Assembly: GCA_023458055.1 (NCBI GenBank)
Contig: JAEXAW010000083.1
Span: 1 to 24,021 of the forward strand
Direction: 5' to 3'
From: Pseudomonadota bacterium
GTDB taxonomy: Bacteria > Pseudomonadota > Alphaproteobacteria > Sphingomonadales > Sphingomonadaceae
Length of the DNA stretch: 24,021 bases
Below, piece after piece: positions 15,416-23,350 of this stretch (position 1 is its first letter; every line of letters starts with the position of its first letter). Position numbers and translations under genes: made by a program. Below the pieces are notes generated by a model. That model was given only the letters and a program-made list of their open reading frames with translations. It was not told the DNA's origin and ran no database searches.

Positions 15416-15494
15416 GTTCCTGAGTGTTTCGCTCTAAGAGCAGCGGGTTAGATAGGATTGGTCCCCGATCTAACCCGCGCTCGCCCGGAAATCC
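15416..15494 (+). ncRNA. Predicted sigma-54-dependent small RNA, copy 2
   Basis: Same fold as copy 1. Stem GCGGGTTAGAT/ATCTAACCCGC (15443-15453 with 15468-15478) is perfect over 11 bp. The top pair is T-A where copy 1 has C-G, a compensatory change that keeps pairing. The loop is AGGATTGGTCCCCG, identical in its central 12 bases. The 5' hairpin (GAGTG/CGCTC) and the 3' tail CTCGCCCGGA are also kept. A linker change (CA to TAA) leaves the structure intact. No coding potential is evident. The first hairpin downstream that could end transcription is at 15548-15582. Confidence 0.7.
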
Positions 15495-15547
15495 TACATT
15501 CCAAATAGATTAGACGGCATGACGCCGTGACGTCGTTACGCAATGAT

Positions 15548-15582
15548 AAAGGCTGGACGACAGATTATGCCGCCCAGCCTTT
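15548..15582. terminator. Possible bidirectional terminator between the small RNAs and grxD
   Basis: AAAGGCTGG pairs perfectly with CCAGCCTTT over 9 bp across a 17-nt loop, and flanking ATGAT/ATCAT can extend it. The A/T ends of the stem give a short U-tract in either direction. It would close the plus-strand small RNAs and the minus-strand glutaredoxin operon. No T-run lies beyond the stem. Confidence 0.5.
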
Positions 15583-15645
15583 GGATCATCTGGATAGAAT
15601 GGAAATCAGACCCGCGGGTTGCAGCTCGCGGTTGTTGTCCGACGC

Positions 15646-15981
15646 TCAGCTTTCCGCTGCAGCAACACCTTCGTCAGCCATCAGCTGCTGCAATTCGCCC
15701 GCTTCGTACATCTCCATCATAATATCCGACCCGCCGACAAATTCCCCCTTCACATAAAGCTGGGGAATGGTCGGCCAATCCGAATATTCCTTGATGCCCT
15801 GACGGATTTCCATGTCCTGGAGCACATCGACGCTTTCATATTTGACGCCGAGATGGTCGAGAATTGCTATCGCCCGGCTGGAAAATCCGCATTGCGGGAA
15901 CAGCGGCGAGCCCTTCATGAACAGGACAACATCGTTATTCTTGACCAGCGCGTCGATGCGATCATTGGTGGGGTTGGACAT
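15646..15981 (-). CDS. grxD: Monothiol glutaredoxin Grx4/GrxD
   Basis: Product of 111 aa with the monothiol CGFS motif (C31-S34), the glutathione-binding WPTIPQLYVKGEFVGGSDI block and FMKGSP before the active site. Monothiol CGFS glutaredoxins bind a [2Fe-2S] cluster with glutathione and work with BolA proteins in iron-sulfur delivery and iron sensing in the cytosol. The gene lies 32 bp after the bolA gene in the same direction, which supports that partnership. The length is normal for the family. Confidence 0.95.
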   Translation of the reverse strand: MSNPTNDRIDALVKNNDVVLFMKGSPLFPQCGFSSRAIAILDHLGVKYESVDVLQDMEIRQGIKEYSDWPTIPQLYVKGEFVGGSDIMMEMYEAGELQQLMADEGVAAAES

Positions 15982-16013
15982 GATATATACTCCGATAACT
16001 TATTCAAAAATCT

Positions 16014-16247
16014 TCAGCCGGGAACTGCGGTCGTCAGCTGGAGCGCATGGAGCGTGGTGCCCATATGCTCGCCGAGCGCGGCATAAACCGCGCGCTGTTG
16101 TTTGATCCGCGGAATCCCGCGAAAGCTTTCCGAGACCACATGCGCGGCATAATGGTCGCCATCGCCCGCCAAGTCGGTGATCGTCACCTCCGCGTCGGGA
16201 ATTGCATCCCGGATCATCGTTTCAATCGCTTCGGCGCTCATCGGCAT
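16014..16247 (-). CDS. bolA: BolA/IbaG family protein
   Basis: Product of 77 aa. The BolA fold is visible in the N-terminal helix (AEAIETMIRDAIPDAEVTITDL), GDGDHYAAHVVSESFRGIPRIKQQRAVYAALGEHM (in parts) and a conserved His in DHYAAHV that can ligate a shared [2Fe-2S] cluster with Grx4. The short form with AEVTITDLAGDGDHY resembles IbaG/BolA2 rather than long BolA1. It lies between DUF1476 (17 bp) and grxD (32 bp) as one operon. Either Met1 or Met3 (MPMSAEAIE) could start the protein. Confidence 0.92.
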   Translation of the reverse strand: MPMSAEAIETMIRDAIPDAEVTITDLAGDGDHYAAHVVSESFRGIPRIKQQRAVYAALGEHMGTTLHALQLTTAVPG

Positions 16248-16264
16248 AGCGGCAATCCGTTTCC

Positions 16265-16588
16265 TTATGATTCGCTCATGAGTTGGCGGCGGGCTTCGAC
16301 CAGCATCTGGTCGAGGGCGAGCCGCACCCCGGCATCATCCATCTCGACCCCAGCCGAAACCAGATCGCCGAGCAGTTTGCGAACCACATCTTCATCGCCC
16401 GCTTCTTCAAAATCGGCCTGGACCACACCCTTGGCATAGGAATCCGTTTCTTCGGGCGTAAGGCCCATTTTTTCGGCAGCCCATTGGCCGACCAGCTTGT
16501 TGCGGCGGGCTATGATGCGAAAATTCATCTCCTCGTCGCGGGCAAATTTTGCTTCAAAAGCACGCTCGCGGTCGTCAAATGTCGTCAT
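16265..16588 (-). CDS. DUF1476 protein, ATP synthase inhibitor zeta subunit
   Basis: Product of 107 aa, highly charged and all-helical. It starts MTTFDDRERAFEAKFARDEE, the hallmark of the alphaproteobacterial zeta subunit, whose N-terminal helix blocks ATP hydrolysis by the F1 motor (shown in Paracoccus). The rest (MNFRIIARRNKLVGQWAAEKMGL in parts, then a four-helix domain) matches DUF1476 throughout. Not all family members inhibit strongly; in many alphaproteobacteria the effect is weak. It is the first gene of the DUF1476-bolA-grxD run, a gene order I recall as common in alphaproteobacteria. Confidence 0.92.
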   Translation of the reverse strand: MTTFDDRERAFEAKFARDEEMNFRIIARRNKLVGQWAAEKMGLTPEETDSYAKGVVQADFEEAGDEDVVRKLLGDLVSAGVEMDDAGVRLALDQMLVEARRQLMSES

Positions 16589-16681
16589 GGTCGTCCCATC
16601 CCCTTTTTTGGCGTCTATCCTGTCTTTGGCAGATAGGAAGCCGGTCGCACAGACGCAAGGCGGTTGACGGCAGGAAAGTTT

Positions 16682-18205
16682 ATGCGCAAGTCGCGCCGCA
16701 TGACTGATGCTGCGACCCCTTCCACCCCGCTGACGCTGTTCGACAGCCTGACGCGCCAGCTAAAGCCTTTCGAGCCCGTTCATCCGGGCGAAGCGCGCGT
16801 CTATAGCTGCGGCCCGACCGTGTATAATTTCCCGCATATCGGCAATATGCGCGCCTATGTCTTTGCCGACACGCTCGGCCGTACGCTGAGTTGGAAGGGC
16901 TATGCGCTGCGCCATGTCATCAACATTACTGACGTCGGGCACCTCACCGATGATGCCGATGCTGGCGAGGATAAGCTCGAAAAAGCCGCGGCGGAAAAAG
17001 CGCAATCGATCTGGGACATCGCGCGCTTCTATACAGAAGCCTATTGGGAGGACGTAAAGGCACTCAACATTCGACAGCCGGCGCATTGGTCGATTGCGAC
17101 CGATTATGTGCCGCAGATGATCGAATTTGCCGAGCAGATCGCCGACAAACATTGCTACGAACTACCCAGCGGGCTTTATTTCGACACCAGCACCGTCAGC
17201 GACTATGGCCGACTTGCGCGCGCGGGTACGGATGAGGGTGAAAGCCGTATTGATCCGGTTGACGGCAAGCGCCACCCCGCCGATTTCGCGATCTGGCGCA
17301 AGACGCCAGAGGGCGAAAAGCGGCAGATGGAGTGGGACAGCCCGTGGGGCCGGGGCGCGCCCGGATGGCACCTTGAATGTTCGGTGATGTCCGAAGCCTT
17401 GCTCGGCATGCCGTTCGACATTCATACCGGCGGCATTGACCATCGCGAGATCCACCATCCCAATGAGATCGCCCAAAATCAGGCGCATGGTTGCACCGCC
17501 GACACCGGCGCGCGTCTTTGGATGCATAATAATTTCCTCGTCGACCGGACCGGCAAGATGTCGAAATCAAGCGGCGAGTTTTTGCGCCTGCAATTGCTGA
17601 TCGACAAGGGCTTCCACCCTCTCGCCTATCGCCTGATGTGCTTACAGGCCCATTATCGCAGCGAACTGGAATTTAGCTGGGACAATCTCGCGGCGGCATT
17701 GACGCGGCTGAAGCGGATGGTAATGGCGGTTGAGGCCATCAGTGCCGCTGCGCCTCCCGACGAAGCGCCGCAAAGCTGGACGATGGAACAGGTTAAGGCG
17801 GATCCCACGTTCGAGGACGCGGCGCTGCGCCAGCAATTGGCCGATTTCGACGCCGCCATTTCGGATGATCTCAATACCGCCCGCGCGCTGACCCATCTCG
17901 AAACCATCCTTTCCGCCAAGGAAATGAAGCGTATCGCTCCCGCCGCACGGCTCAAGGCGGTCGCCGCGATGGATTCGGTGCTTGGGCTTAATTTGCTCGC
18001 GCTGGGCCGCGCCGATTTGCGCATCCAACCCAAGGCTTCCACCATCACCCTGGCGGACATCGAATCGGCTATCGCCGACCGCAAAGCGGCGCGCGAGGCC
18101 AAGGATTATGCAGCATCAGACCGTATCCGCGACGAAATGGAGCAGGTGGGCGTTGCGCTGATGGATGGTGATCCGCTCGGCTGGGAGTGGATTCTTGGAT
18201 CGTAA
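16682..18205 (+). CDS. cysS: Cysteinyl-tRNA synthetase
   Basis: Product of 507 aa. It charges tRNA-Cys with cysteine in the cytosol. Class I signatures: the HIGH-type motif reads FPHIGNMRAYVFAD, and KMSKS is GKMSKSSGEF near residue 295. The catalytic zinc site is visible as YSCGPTVY, WHLECSVM and HPNE with adjacent IDHREIHH. The start is at the ATG at 16682, preceded by AGGAAAG at 7 nt; a second ATG at 16700 (MTDAATPST) is an alternative, and a TTG at 16664 is unlikely. It is divergent from the DUF1476 gene and stands as a single gene. Confidence 0.96.
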   Translation: MRKSRRMTDAATPSTPLTLFDSLTRQLKPFEPVHPGEARVYSCGPTVYNFPHIGNMRAYVFADTLGRTLSWKGYALRHVINITDVGHLTDDADAGEDKLEKAAAEKAQSIWDIARFYTEAYWEDVKALNIRQPAHWSIATDYVPQMIEFAEQIADKHCYELPSGLYFDTSTVSDYGRLARAGTDEGESRIDPVDGKRHPADFAIWRKTPEGEKRQMEWDSPWGRGAPGWHLECSVMSEALLGMPFDIHTGGIDHREIHHPNEIAQNQAHGCTADTGARLWMHNNFLVDRTGKMSKSSGEFLRLQLLIDKGFHPLAYRLMCLQAHYRSELEFSWDNLAAALTRLKRMVMAVEAISAAAPPDEAPQSWTMEQVKADPTFEDAALRQQLADFDAAISDDLNTARALTHLETILSAKEMKRIAPAARLKAVAAMDSVLGLNLLALGRADLRIQPKASTITLADIESAIADRKAAREAKDYAASDRIRDEMEQVGVALMDGDPLGWEWILGS

Positions 18206-18359
18206 GCACGGCAAAGCCATGACGTCACCACCCTTTCCCTCCCCTAGCGCGTCCAAAAGCCCTTGTTTTTCAGTAACGCGTGGTAAAGGCTTGTAACAAA
18301 TTACTGATATAGGTTTCAATTGTAAGCAAAATCTTCAATATCCTTGGAAATACGGAATC

Positions 18360-18407
18360 GCCGCGTGGATCGGCCTGCATGTAATCCATGCAAGCTGGCG
18401 GCTTTTT
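18360..18407 (+). promoter_or_regulatory. Terminator-like hairpin in the leader of the response-regulator operon
   Basis: GCCGC (18360-18364) can pair with GCGGC (18398-18402), with an inner GCATG/CATGC hairpin, and TTTTTGATGGGG follows at once. The SD (GGGG) begins 8 nt after the closing arm. It could be the end of an upstream transcript or an attenuator in the leader. It is too far (150 bp) from cysS to be its obvious terminator. Confidence 0.45.
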
Positions 18408-18421
18408 GATGGGGATTGACG

Positions 18422-19129
18422 ATGATGCGGATCGCTATTGCCGACGACGATAACACCATGTCGGATTATATCGCGGGTATTGCCAAGGATAACGGCTTTT
18501 CTACCCAGGTTTTCGGCAATGGAGACCAGTTGCTCACCGCCTTGCGCCGTGACACCTATGATCTGGTCATGCTCGATTGGAATATGCCGGGTCGCAATGG
18601 CATCGAAACCCTCGAGGTAATCCGCGAAACGCTCGATAGCGCGCCGCCCGTCATCATGCTCACCAGCCGCGCCGACAAGCGCGATATCGCAACCGCGCTC
18701 CAGGCCGGCGCCGATGATTATATCATCAAGCCCGAGGTACCCGAAGTGATATCGGCGCGCATGGCGGCAGTTTTGCGTCGCACGACCAAGGTCGATCCCA
18801 CCGTGCGGGTCGAGGATATCGGTCCCTACACATTCGATTACATCAACCGCACGATTAAGGTTAAGGGCAAGGAAGTTGTTCTGACCGCCAAGGAATATAG
18901 CTTGGCACTGATGTTCTTCCGCAATTTGAACCGTGCCCTGTCGCGTTCTTACTTGCTGCAGACCTTGTGGAACAGTGTTGCCGATCTACCGACGCGTACG
19001 CTCGATATGCACGTGTCGCGCATCCGTTCTAAGCTAGCGCTGACGGCCGAGAACGGCTATCGGGTGCAAACTGTTTTCGGATATGGGTACCGGCTGGAAT
19101 GTCTCAACGAAGAAACCAAGGGTTTGTGA
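18422..19129 (+). CDS. OmpR-type response regulator
   Basis: Product of 235 aa. The receiver has acidic residues D8-D10, phospho-acceptor D52 in VMLDWNMPG, and the conserved Lys in DDYIIKPEVPEV. The C-terminal winged helix shows the OmpR/PhoB pattern (FDYINRTIKVKGKEVVLTAKEYSLALMFFRN ... TLDMHVSRIRSKL, in parts). The start is taken at the ATG at 18422 with GGGG 7 nt upstream; the ATG at 18425 is equally possible. It overlaps the next gene (LysM/FecR) by 4 or 31 bp, depending on that gene's start, and a CHASE2 histidine kinase follows as the third gene, its likely partner. Cognate targets are not visible. Confidence 0.92.
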   Translation: MMRIAIADDDNTMSDYIAGIAKDNGFSTQVFGNGDQLLTALRRDTYDLVMLDWNMPGRNGIETLEVIRETLDSAPPVIMLTSRADKRDIATALQAGADDYIIKPEVPEVISARMAAVLRRTTKVDPTVRVEDIGPYTFDYINRTIKVKGKEVVLTAKEYSLALMFFRNLNRALSRSYLLQTLWNSVADLPTRTLDMHVSRIRSKLALTAENGYRVQTVFGYGYRLECLNEETKGL

Positions 19130-20457
19130 ACCGCGCTTTGATGATGGCCTTGATCGGCGGGGTCTTTATGGCCGCGCCGGTTTCGGTGTTTGCACAATCA
19201 CGCCCAACCGCCGCCGCGACCGTAATTGATGACGCACTCATCTATCGGATGAAGCGTGGCGACAATCTTTACGCGCTGGCGCAAAAACATATGATTTCGC
19301 CTGCGGCCGTGCCGCAGATCCAGCGCTATAACCGATTTCGCAATCCGAATGTCCTGCCCGTTGGCACCGTCGTAAGGATTCCTGTCCGCTTGCTCAAATA
19401 TCAGCCGGAGTCGGTTCGGCTTGCGGCCTGGCGCGGCACCGTCAATATCGGCGGGAACGGGCAGCCTACAGCGGGCATGATCTTGCCGGAAGGTGCCACT
19501 ATCACAACCGGTCAGGGCGGCTTTGTGACGCTCCTGCTCGCCAATGGCAGTCGTATCTCGATTCCCTCGCAAACGGTGGTTCGGATCGCGCGGATGCGGC
19601 AATATACGATCAACCAAGCGCTTGATTATGAGTTCGCCGTCGATAAGGGGCGGGTTCAAACCAAGGCGACACCGCTTAAAAATCCCGAAAGCCGCTATCG
19701 CATCCGAACGCCGATCGCGGTGAGCGCAGTTCGCGGCACGGAGTTCCGCGTCAAGCTCAATAGCGGCGATGCGCCGTCGCTGACCGAAGTATTGGAAGGC
19801 ACTGTTGCGGTCGGACCATTGGGCGCGACCGCCAGCACCGCCGTGCCTCAAGGCACCGGTATCGGCGTTTCAACCAACGGAGAGAGCCGCACCGAAAAAC
19901 TGCTTCCAGCGCCCGAGTTGACAAGTCCGGGTAAGGTTCAAAAAGAACCGGAACTCAGCTTTGCGATCACGCCTGTCACCGGCGCGGCCCGCTATCGCGC
20001 CGTGTTCGCGACCGACGCGACGATGACCGAGCAGTTCGCCGAAGCCGAAAGCGACACGCCCGTCATCACCTCGCCAGCAATCCCCAACGGCAAATATTTT
20101 GTCCGTATCTCGGCACTTTCACCGGCCGGGTTTGAAGGCTTTTCAACCAGCTATGGCTTCGCCCGTCGGCTGTCGACCGTAGCAGCTTCGTCCGCTCCCG
20201 CGGATGATGGCAGCGTCACGTTCAAATGGGACGCGGATGGCGAAGGCAAGATTGTCCACCGGTTCCAATTATATCGCGACAGCATCGAGACGACGCCGGT
20301 CATTGACGAGACAGGTCTCAACCGCAGCGAGATTAAACTCGACAATCTGCCACCGGGAACCTGGTTCTGGCGCATCGGCATTTCGGTTTATGGCGATGCG
20401 ACCGTAACCGACAATTGGACCAGTCCGGAAAAGTTGATCATTGCCCGCGAGGAGTGA
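19099..20457 (+). CDS. Secreted LysM/FecR-domain protein
   Basis: Up to 452 aa. A signal peptide (MMALIGGVFMAAPVSVFAQ) is followed by a LysM domain (YRMKRGDNLYALAQKHM ... LPVGTVVRIP), suggesting peptidoglycan binding. A FecR-like domain comes next (GMILPEGATITTGQGGFVTLLLANGS, in parts, and YRIRTPIAVSAVRGTEFRV). The C-terminal ~170 residues are repeated beta-sandwich segments (FVRISALSPAGFEGFS; FQLYRDSIETTPVIDETG). A GTG at 19126 overlaps the regulator stop as GTGA and is an alternative start that would give a shorter n-region. FecR domains in this setting act in the periplasm. Inference: it senses the cell wall or binds a ligand for the CHASE2 kinase encoded right after it. Confidence 0.88.
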   Translation: MSQRRNQGFVNRALMMALIGGVFMAAPVSVFAQSRPTAAATVIDDALIYRMKRGDNLYALAQKHMISPAAVPQIQRYNRFRNPNVLPVGTVVRIPVRLLKYQPESVRLAAWRGTVNIGGNGQPTAGMILPEGATITTGQGGFVTLLLANGSRISIPSQTVVRIARMRQYTINQALDYEFAVDKGRVQTKATPLKNPESRYRIRTPIAVSAVRGTEFRVKLNSGDAPSLTEVLEGTVAVGPLGATASTAVPQGTGIGVSTNGESRTEKLLPAPELTSPGKVQKEPELSFAITPVTGAARYRAVFATDATMTEQFAEAESDTPVITSPAIPNGKYFVRISALSPAGFEGFSTSYGFARRLSTVAASSAPADDGSVTFKWDADGEGKIVHRFQLYRDSIETTPVIDETGLNRSEIKLDNLPPGTWFWRIGISVYGDATVTDNWTSPEKLIIAREE

Positions 20458-22777
20458 GGTTCGCCCGGCAACTATAGCCTACCCGCCAATCAGGCGGCGG
20501 TTATTGTTTGAGTGGGTGCTGGTCGCGTTTATCACCTCGCTGATTGTTTTTGGCCTGTCCTACAGCGACGTCACGCGGCGGTTCGACAATATTGTTTACG
20601 ACCGCTCGCTCGGTATGTTCGCACCATCGGTGAGCGACAAGATTCTGATCGTCACCATCGACGATGAGAGTTTGAAAGAACTTGGGCGTTGGCCTTGGAC
20701 CCGTGATCGTCATGCGGAACTGATCACGCGGCTGCATCAAGCCGGGGTAAAGGCGATCGTTTATGACGTGCTGTTTCCCGACCCTGCCGATCCCGCCGAT
20801 GATGCCGCATTAGCCGCTGCCATGCGCCTTGGCACGCCCGTGATCATTCCCCAAGCCTATAATGTTCCGGGCCTCAATGGTGCGGCTTATGATGTTGTTC
20901 CGCCCATCCCCGAACTGGCAGAGGCCGCCGCCAAGGTCGGCCATGTAAACCTCAGCTATGACACCGATGGTGTGGTGCGGCGTGTACCTTTGCGCTTTGG
21001 CGAGGGCAGCGATGCCAAGCTCCACATGATGGAAGAATTATATCGGATCGACCATCATAGTCCGTCGCGCTTATGGGCGCGGGCGCGCGGCGATGATCGT
21101 GCGGCGTTGATCCCCTATCAGCCCGATGTTGGCGTTTTCCCCACAATCAGCTTTGCCAATGTGCTGCGGGGAGAACTTCCCCCGGCAATGCTCAAGGACA
21201 AGCTGGTGTTGGTCGGTGCGGGCGCAAGCGGCATGGGCGATATCCACCCCACCCCCACCGGCGAGGGCGGTACTGCCTATGGCGTCGAACTGATGGCCAA
21301 CATAATCAATGCGATGGAAATGAACCAGTCCATCCGCGAGGCAAAGCCGCTTGTGGTTGCGCTCAGTTCCCTCATACCAATCGCAATTCTACTTGGCAGT
21401 TTCTGGTTGTTGCGGCCGCGTACAACCTTATTGCTCGCTTTCACGTTAATCGTGATCATCCTCGCGGTACGTATTCTGCTTCTCGGGGTCGGTGCCTGGG
21501 TTGCGCCTGGTCCTGCACTGATAGGGGTTGCGCTCGTCTATCCGCTATGGGGCTGGCGACGTTTGCAGGCGATGGACGATTTTGTGGGAGCACAGCTCAG
21601 CCGCATTCGCCGCGAGGATAATGTCCTCGCCCCGCCTCAGCCCATGCCGGTGCGCAGCGACCATATCGGCGAACGCGCCTACCGGCTTGAATATGCCATC
21701 TCCGAAGTCCGCGCGTTGCGGCGTTTTGTGTCGGATATTCTGAAGCAGTTGCCCGATCCGATGATGTTGGCGGATGCCAGCGGCGGCGTGCGCCTTGCCA
21801 ACGAAGATGCTGAAGAATTGTTCGGCGCGGCATTATACACAACCCCGGTTATCGATCTGCTCAAGAATATCGCAATTCCCGAAGACCGGCGGCTGTTTGA
21901 CGAGTTGAACCCGGAGGACGAGCAGGCCAGCCGTTGCACCTTCCAATCGCGAGCGGGGCGACATTATGAAATCCGCAGCCTGATCGTGCGCGCCGATAGC
22001 GGCGAGCAGCGCGGTTTCCTGTATTATCTGGCCGATGTCACGGGCCAAAAACGCGCCGCAGAAGAGCGCGAAGAACTGCTCCAGCTGCTGACCCACGACA
22101 TGCGCTCGCCGCAAAGCTCGATCCTTGCATTGCTCGACGGGGTGCCGCCCAAAACACTTAGCGGGGCCGATTATGACCGGTTGCGCAGTTTTGCGCGTCG
22201 AACGCTGACGCTCGCCGACAACTTCGTTCACCTGGCACGGTTAAAGGGGACCGACTTCGAACCCGAGTTCATGGATTTCGGTGATATTATTCAGGAAGCC
22301 GCCGACCAGCTCTATACGCTCGCGAATCGACGCAAAATCCATATCCGGGTGACGCGCGCCAATCAGGGCGAATATTGGGTGATGGGCGAGCCCGGCACCC
22401 TGCACCGTGCCTTTTGCAACCTGTTCGACAATGCGGTCAAATATAGCCCGGATGGCGGTCTCATCACGGCGAACCTGTCGGTCAATGACAAGGTTGTCCG
22501 CTGTGAACTGACTGACCAGGGCGAAGGGATTGACGCTGAGCTTGCCGGACGGCTGTTCGGGCGCTTTGCCAAAGGTGCATCGCCCGCGCTCAAACCAGCA
22601 GATGTCGTCGCCGGAACCGGGCTGGGGCTCAATTTCGTTCTCTCCGTTGTCGAACGCCACGGGGGCCGCATTTGGGCCGAAAGCAAGGAGGGCCAGAAAG
22701 GCGCGCACTTCATCATCGAGTTACCGCTCGCGGACGAAGAAGAATTTGACGATTTGGATCAACTGGCGGCGGAATGA
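20441..22777 (+). CDS. CHASE2-domain sensor histidine kinase
   Basis: Product of 778 aa. One N-terminal transmembrane helix (WVLVAFITSLIVFGL) is followed by a CHASE2 extracytoplasmic sensor of about 250 residues (FDNIVYDRSLG; ILIVTIDDESLKELGRWPW; FPTISFANVLRGELP). Three closely spaced helices come next (LVVALSSLIPIAILLGSFWLL onward). A PAS-like domain (LPDPMMLADASGGVRLANEDAEELFG) precedes the phospho-acceptor H552 in LLTHDMRSPQSS, and the HATPase has its N-box (NLFDNAVKYSP), G1 (DQGEGI) and G2 (GTGLGLNFVLSVVERHGG). The TTG at 20441 has GGAAAAG about 8 nt upstream and overlaps the FecR gene by 17 bp; no better start exists in frame. It is the probable kinase for the regulator encoded two genes before. 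CHASE2 ligands are generally unknown. Confidence 0.9.
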   Translation: MPARSEVRPATIAYPPIRRRLLFEWVLVAFITSLIVFGLSYSDVTRRFDNIVYDRSLGMFAPSVSDKILIVTIDDESLKELGRWPWTRDRHAELITRLHQAGVKAIVYDVLFPDPADPADDAALAAAMRLGTPVIIPQAYNVPGLNGAAYDVVPPIPELAEAAAKVGHVNLSYDTDGVVRRVPLRFGEGSDAKLHMMEELYRIDHHSPSRLWARARGDDRAALIPYQPDVGVFPTISFANVLRGELPPAMLKDKLVLVGAGASGMGDIHPTPTGEGGTAYGVELMANIINAMEMNQSIREAKPLVVALSSLIPIAILLGSFWLLRPRTTLLLAFTLIVIILAVRILLLGVGAWVAPGPALIGVALVYPLWGWRRLQAMDDFVGAQLSRIRREDNVLAPPQPMPVRSDHIGERAYRLEYAISEVRALRRFVSDILKQLPDPMMLADASGGVRLANEDAEELFGAALYTTPVIDLLKNIAIPEDRRLFDELNPEDEQASRCTFQSRAGRHYEIRSLIVRADSGEQRGFLYYLADVTGQKRAAEEREELLQLLTHDMRSPQSSILALLDGVPPKTLSGADYDRLRSFARRTLTLADNFVHLARLKGTDFEPEFMDFGDIIQEAADQLYTLANRRKIHIRVTRANQGEYWVMGEPGTLHRAFCNLFDNAVKYSPDGGLITANLSVNDKVVRCELTDQGEGIDAELAGRLFGRFAKGASPALKPADVVAGTGLGLNFVLSVVERHGGRIWAESKEGQKGAHFIIELPLADEEEFDDLDQLAAE

Positions 22778-22795
22778 TCCCGCCACGCCAAGCGG

Positions 22796-23332
22796 TCAAT
22801 CGACGCCGTGCCGCTTTTCGACCCAGCTGCCGATTTTGCCTGACATGCCTTGCAATGCCGCATCCATGAGCCCGGGCATGACGTCCGCCATCTTCGCCTT
22901 GCAATGATATTCCGCAGCGCTCCCGCGATAGGCGAGCGCGGCATCCGCTACGCGCGTGATCACGACGGCCACTCTCAAATCACGATCATTGCAGCTCTGC
23001 ATCAGCTTACGCGATTTGGCCACCGCCAGCGGTGCGCCGCCGGTCGTATAGGTCATGTCGGCCGGACGCTCCGCAACCGAAAGCGCGACGGCATATTGCG
23101 CGGCTTCCGGATCAATGGTGCGGGTAAAGCCATGGCCCGAAAGGCGGCTTTCGAGCAGCCGTGCGGCATCAGCCTCAATCGCGCCAACCTTTCCTTCCGA
23201 CAGCGACAGAATATAGCTGGATCCACTGGCCGGAGCTGCGGGGAGCGCGGTTTCTATGCGGGTAGCAATAGGACCGGAACAGCCGGTCAATAGCGCCACC
23301 AGCGCAATCCCCAAGAGTGCAGATTGCCGCAT
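22796..23332 (-). CDS. DUF4136-like lipoprotein
   Basis: Product of 178 aa with a lipoprotein signal peptide ending in LLTGC (Cys 18), so it is probably anchored in the outer or inner membrane. The mature part has a repeated alpha/beta pattern (YILSLSEGKVGAIEADAARLLESRL; AAQYAVALSVAERPAD; RDLRVAVVITRV), which matches DUF4136-type lipoproteins, of unknown function. Two further Cys (QSCND and YHCKAK) may form a disulfide. It converges on the CHASE2 kinase gene, 18 bp apart, and lies 18 bp downstream of putA in the same direction, so it may be read from the putA transcript. Confidence 0.75.
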   Translation of the reverse strand: MRQSALLGIALVALLTGCSGPIATRIETALPAAPASGSSYILSLSEGKVGAIEADAARLLESRLSGHGFTRTIDPEAAQYAVALSVAERPADMTYTTGGAPLAVAKSRKLMQSCNDRDLRVAVVITRVADAALAYRGSAAEYHCKAKMADVMPGLMDAALQGMSGKIGSWVEKRHGVD

Positions 23333-23350
23333 TGATCCTCCTCTTTTGGC

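Larger units (their letters stand above)
15305..15494 (+). repeat. Tandem repeat unit, copy 2 (UAS + sigma-54 promoter + hairpin RNA)
   Basis: Second copy of the unit at 15002-15190, with one extra base in the linker between the two hairpins. All spacings from the UAS to the promoter and to the predicted start are identical to copy 1. The roughly 115 bp between the two units are unrelated to either. Confidence 0.9.
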
